Assembly (NCBI GenBank): GCA_002428405.1
Contig: DIWD01000061.1
Span: forward strand, 1-6,965
Length of the DNA: 6,965 nt
Reading direction: 5' to 3'
From: a bacterium UBA6115
Lineage (GTDB): Bacteria; Bacillota_A; Clostridia; Christensenellales; Aristaeellaceae
In this document: piece after piece, positions 6,208 through 6,965 of the stretch
Layout of the letters: each line of letters starts with the position of its first letter
How positions within the stretch are numbered: the stretch's first letter is position 1
Position numbers and translations under genes: made by a program
Notes under the pieces: generated by a model
Told to the model about the DNA's origin: nothing
Databases searched by the model: none
Seen by the model: the letters and a program-made list of their open reading frames with translations, nothing else

Positions 6208-6965
6208 TTATCTTTTGTCCACACGCTTCAGTGTCTTCCCGACGATACCCCAATCGTAGTTACCAGTGACCGTTATATACACGTCATCTCCAACCAATTC
6301 GTATCGGAACACCATGGGAAAGGCAGCGAGCTCAAATTCGTTTTCTGAGATCTGGCTCATCTGGATGTGTGTAAACCAGGAAGGGCTTAAGAATAACTTG
6401 CCGTTCTCCTCAATTACATCAACAGTTTTCACGCCCATATCGTCTTCATAGACGAAGTGCCCAGTATAGCGTTTGTTGTTCGTGACCGGGATGTACACCT
6501 TCGGAAAGTAACGTATACCCAGGAAATTCGCAATTTTGTTTAAGTATTCATCCCAAAGATTTTCTGATGTGTCGAGGCTTAACTTTTTTCCCGGATAAGT
6601 TGTGAATATCTCCTGTGCCAGGGTCTGATACGCCATCTCGTCGGCATAATCAAAGTCACTCTTTCCCTCGGTGATGATGTTCTCCCATCTCACTCCTCGA
6701 ACCTGGAACGCTTGCTGGAAACTCAGGCGCACATCGGGCCGGTACAGATGGATGATGTGTAAGTCGGTCGATTGAAGAATTCCCATGAGCTCATTATAGT
6801 AGCTCTTGATTTTCTCTTTCGGATAGCCGCCTGGGATAAAATACCGGATGATATTTTGGTACAGACATCCCTCCATCACGAACTCGCCGCCTTTTGCGTG
6901 CATGAAGCCTACCAGTTTTTTCCAGCGATCAAATGTGTCTGCAATGTTTGCTCGCATGCCCTCTT
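6208..6965 (-). CDS. Uncharacterised P-loop kinase-like protein with C-terminal beta-rich domain, N-terminus outside window
   Basis: The frame is open from the right edge to TAA at 6208-6210. The ATG at 6957 has no well-placed ribosome site, and the codons before it (Glu-Gly) stay open, so the start lies beyond the window. Numbering from Met6957, the visible part has FVMEGCLYQN (26-35), IHLYRPDVRLSFQQA (69-83) and an alpha-helical stretch ending KIANFLG (141-147). This resembles the second half of small Firmicutes P-loop proteins whose N-terminus carries a GxPGSGKST Walker A, with the CLYQN and 'PDV' segments in the places of kinase-like substrate and lid regions. The Walker A itself is not in the window. 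Residues about 150-249 form a hydrophobic/polar alternating, beta-rich tail with several short strands, ending WGIVGKTLKRV. Substrate and role are unknown. The gene lies 136 bases upstream of the recombinase on the same strand and may be cargo of the same element. Confidence 0.6.
   Translation of the reverse strand, partial: EGMRANIADTFDRWKKLVGFMHAKGGEFVMEGCLYQNIIRYFIPGGYPKEKIKSYYNELMGILQSTDLHIIHLYRPDVRLSFQQAFQVRGVRWENIITEGKSDFDYADEMAYQTLAQEIFTTYPGKKLSLDTSENLWDEYLNKIANFLGIRYFPKVYIPVTNNKRYTGHFVYEDDMGVKTVDVIEENGKLFLSPSWFTHIQMSQISENEFELAAFPMVFRYELVGDDVYITVTGNYDWGIVGKTLKRVDKR

Noticed and set aside
4742..6965. CRISPR array, tRNA genes or insertion sequence with terminal inverted repeats
   Set aside because: There are no regularly spaced repeats of CRISPR length, no tRNA fold apart from the tmRNA ends, and no matched terminal repeats bracketing the recombinase.

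Overview
The window joins two visibly different kinds of sequence. Bases 1 to about 4741 are GC-rich (45 of 60 bases in 2341-2400) and carry housekeeping genes on the + strand: the tail of a PLP-dependent methionine gamma-lyase/'aluminium resistance' family protein, a complete addA (AddAB helicase-nuclease subunit A), a complete smpB, and a complete one-piece ssrA (tmRNA). An AddA-type enzyme rather than RecB, an MGL-family gene of the YnbB type, and a short clostridial-style tmRNA tag suggest a GC-rich member of the Firmicutes, probably class Clostridia. That placement is inference; no 16S or ribosomal marker is present.

The MGL-like gene and addA overlap by 17 bases, and addA and smpB are 25 bases apart, so these are probably one transcription unit. 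addA serves double-strand-break repair. smpB and ssrA are the two parts of trans-translation ribosome rescue and sit side by side, with 70 bases between the smpB stop and the tmRNA 5' end.

After the encoded CCA of ssrA the composition drops (21 of 60 GC in 5041-5100) and the coding strand switches. Bases 4742-5108 are a convergent, gene-free spacer with two strong inverted repeats, a short palindrome and a repeated TTTGACAT octamer. On the - strand there follows a short serine recombinase that lacks the usual C-terminal zinc ribbon. Upstream of it is a partial P-loop-kinase-like gene with a beta-rich C-terminal extension, running off the right edge. This right part looks like accessory DNA placed beside the tmRNA gene, a common integration site. 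No second copy of the ssrA 3' end lies in the window, so the element's far boundary is not visible.

No clearly new multi-gene system is visible. The points most worth a second look are the truncated-looking recombinase with its neighbouring inverted repeats, and the uncharacterised P-loop protein.
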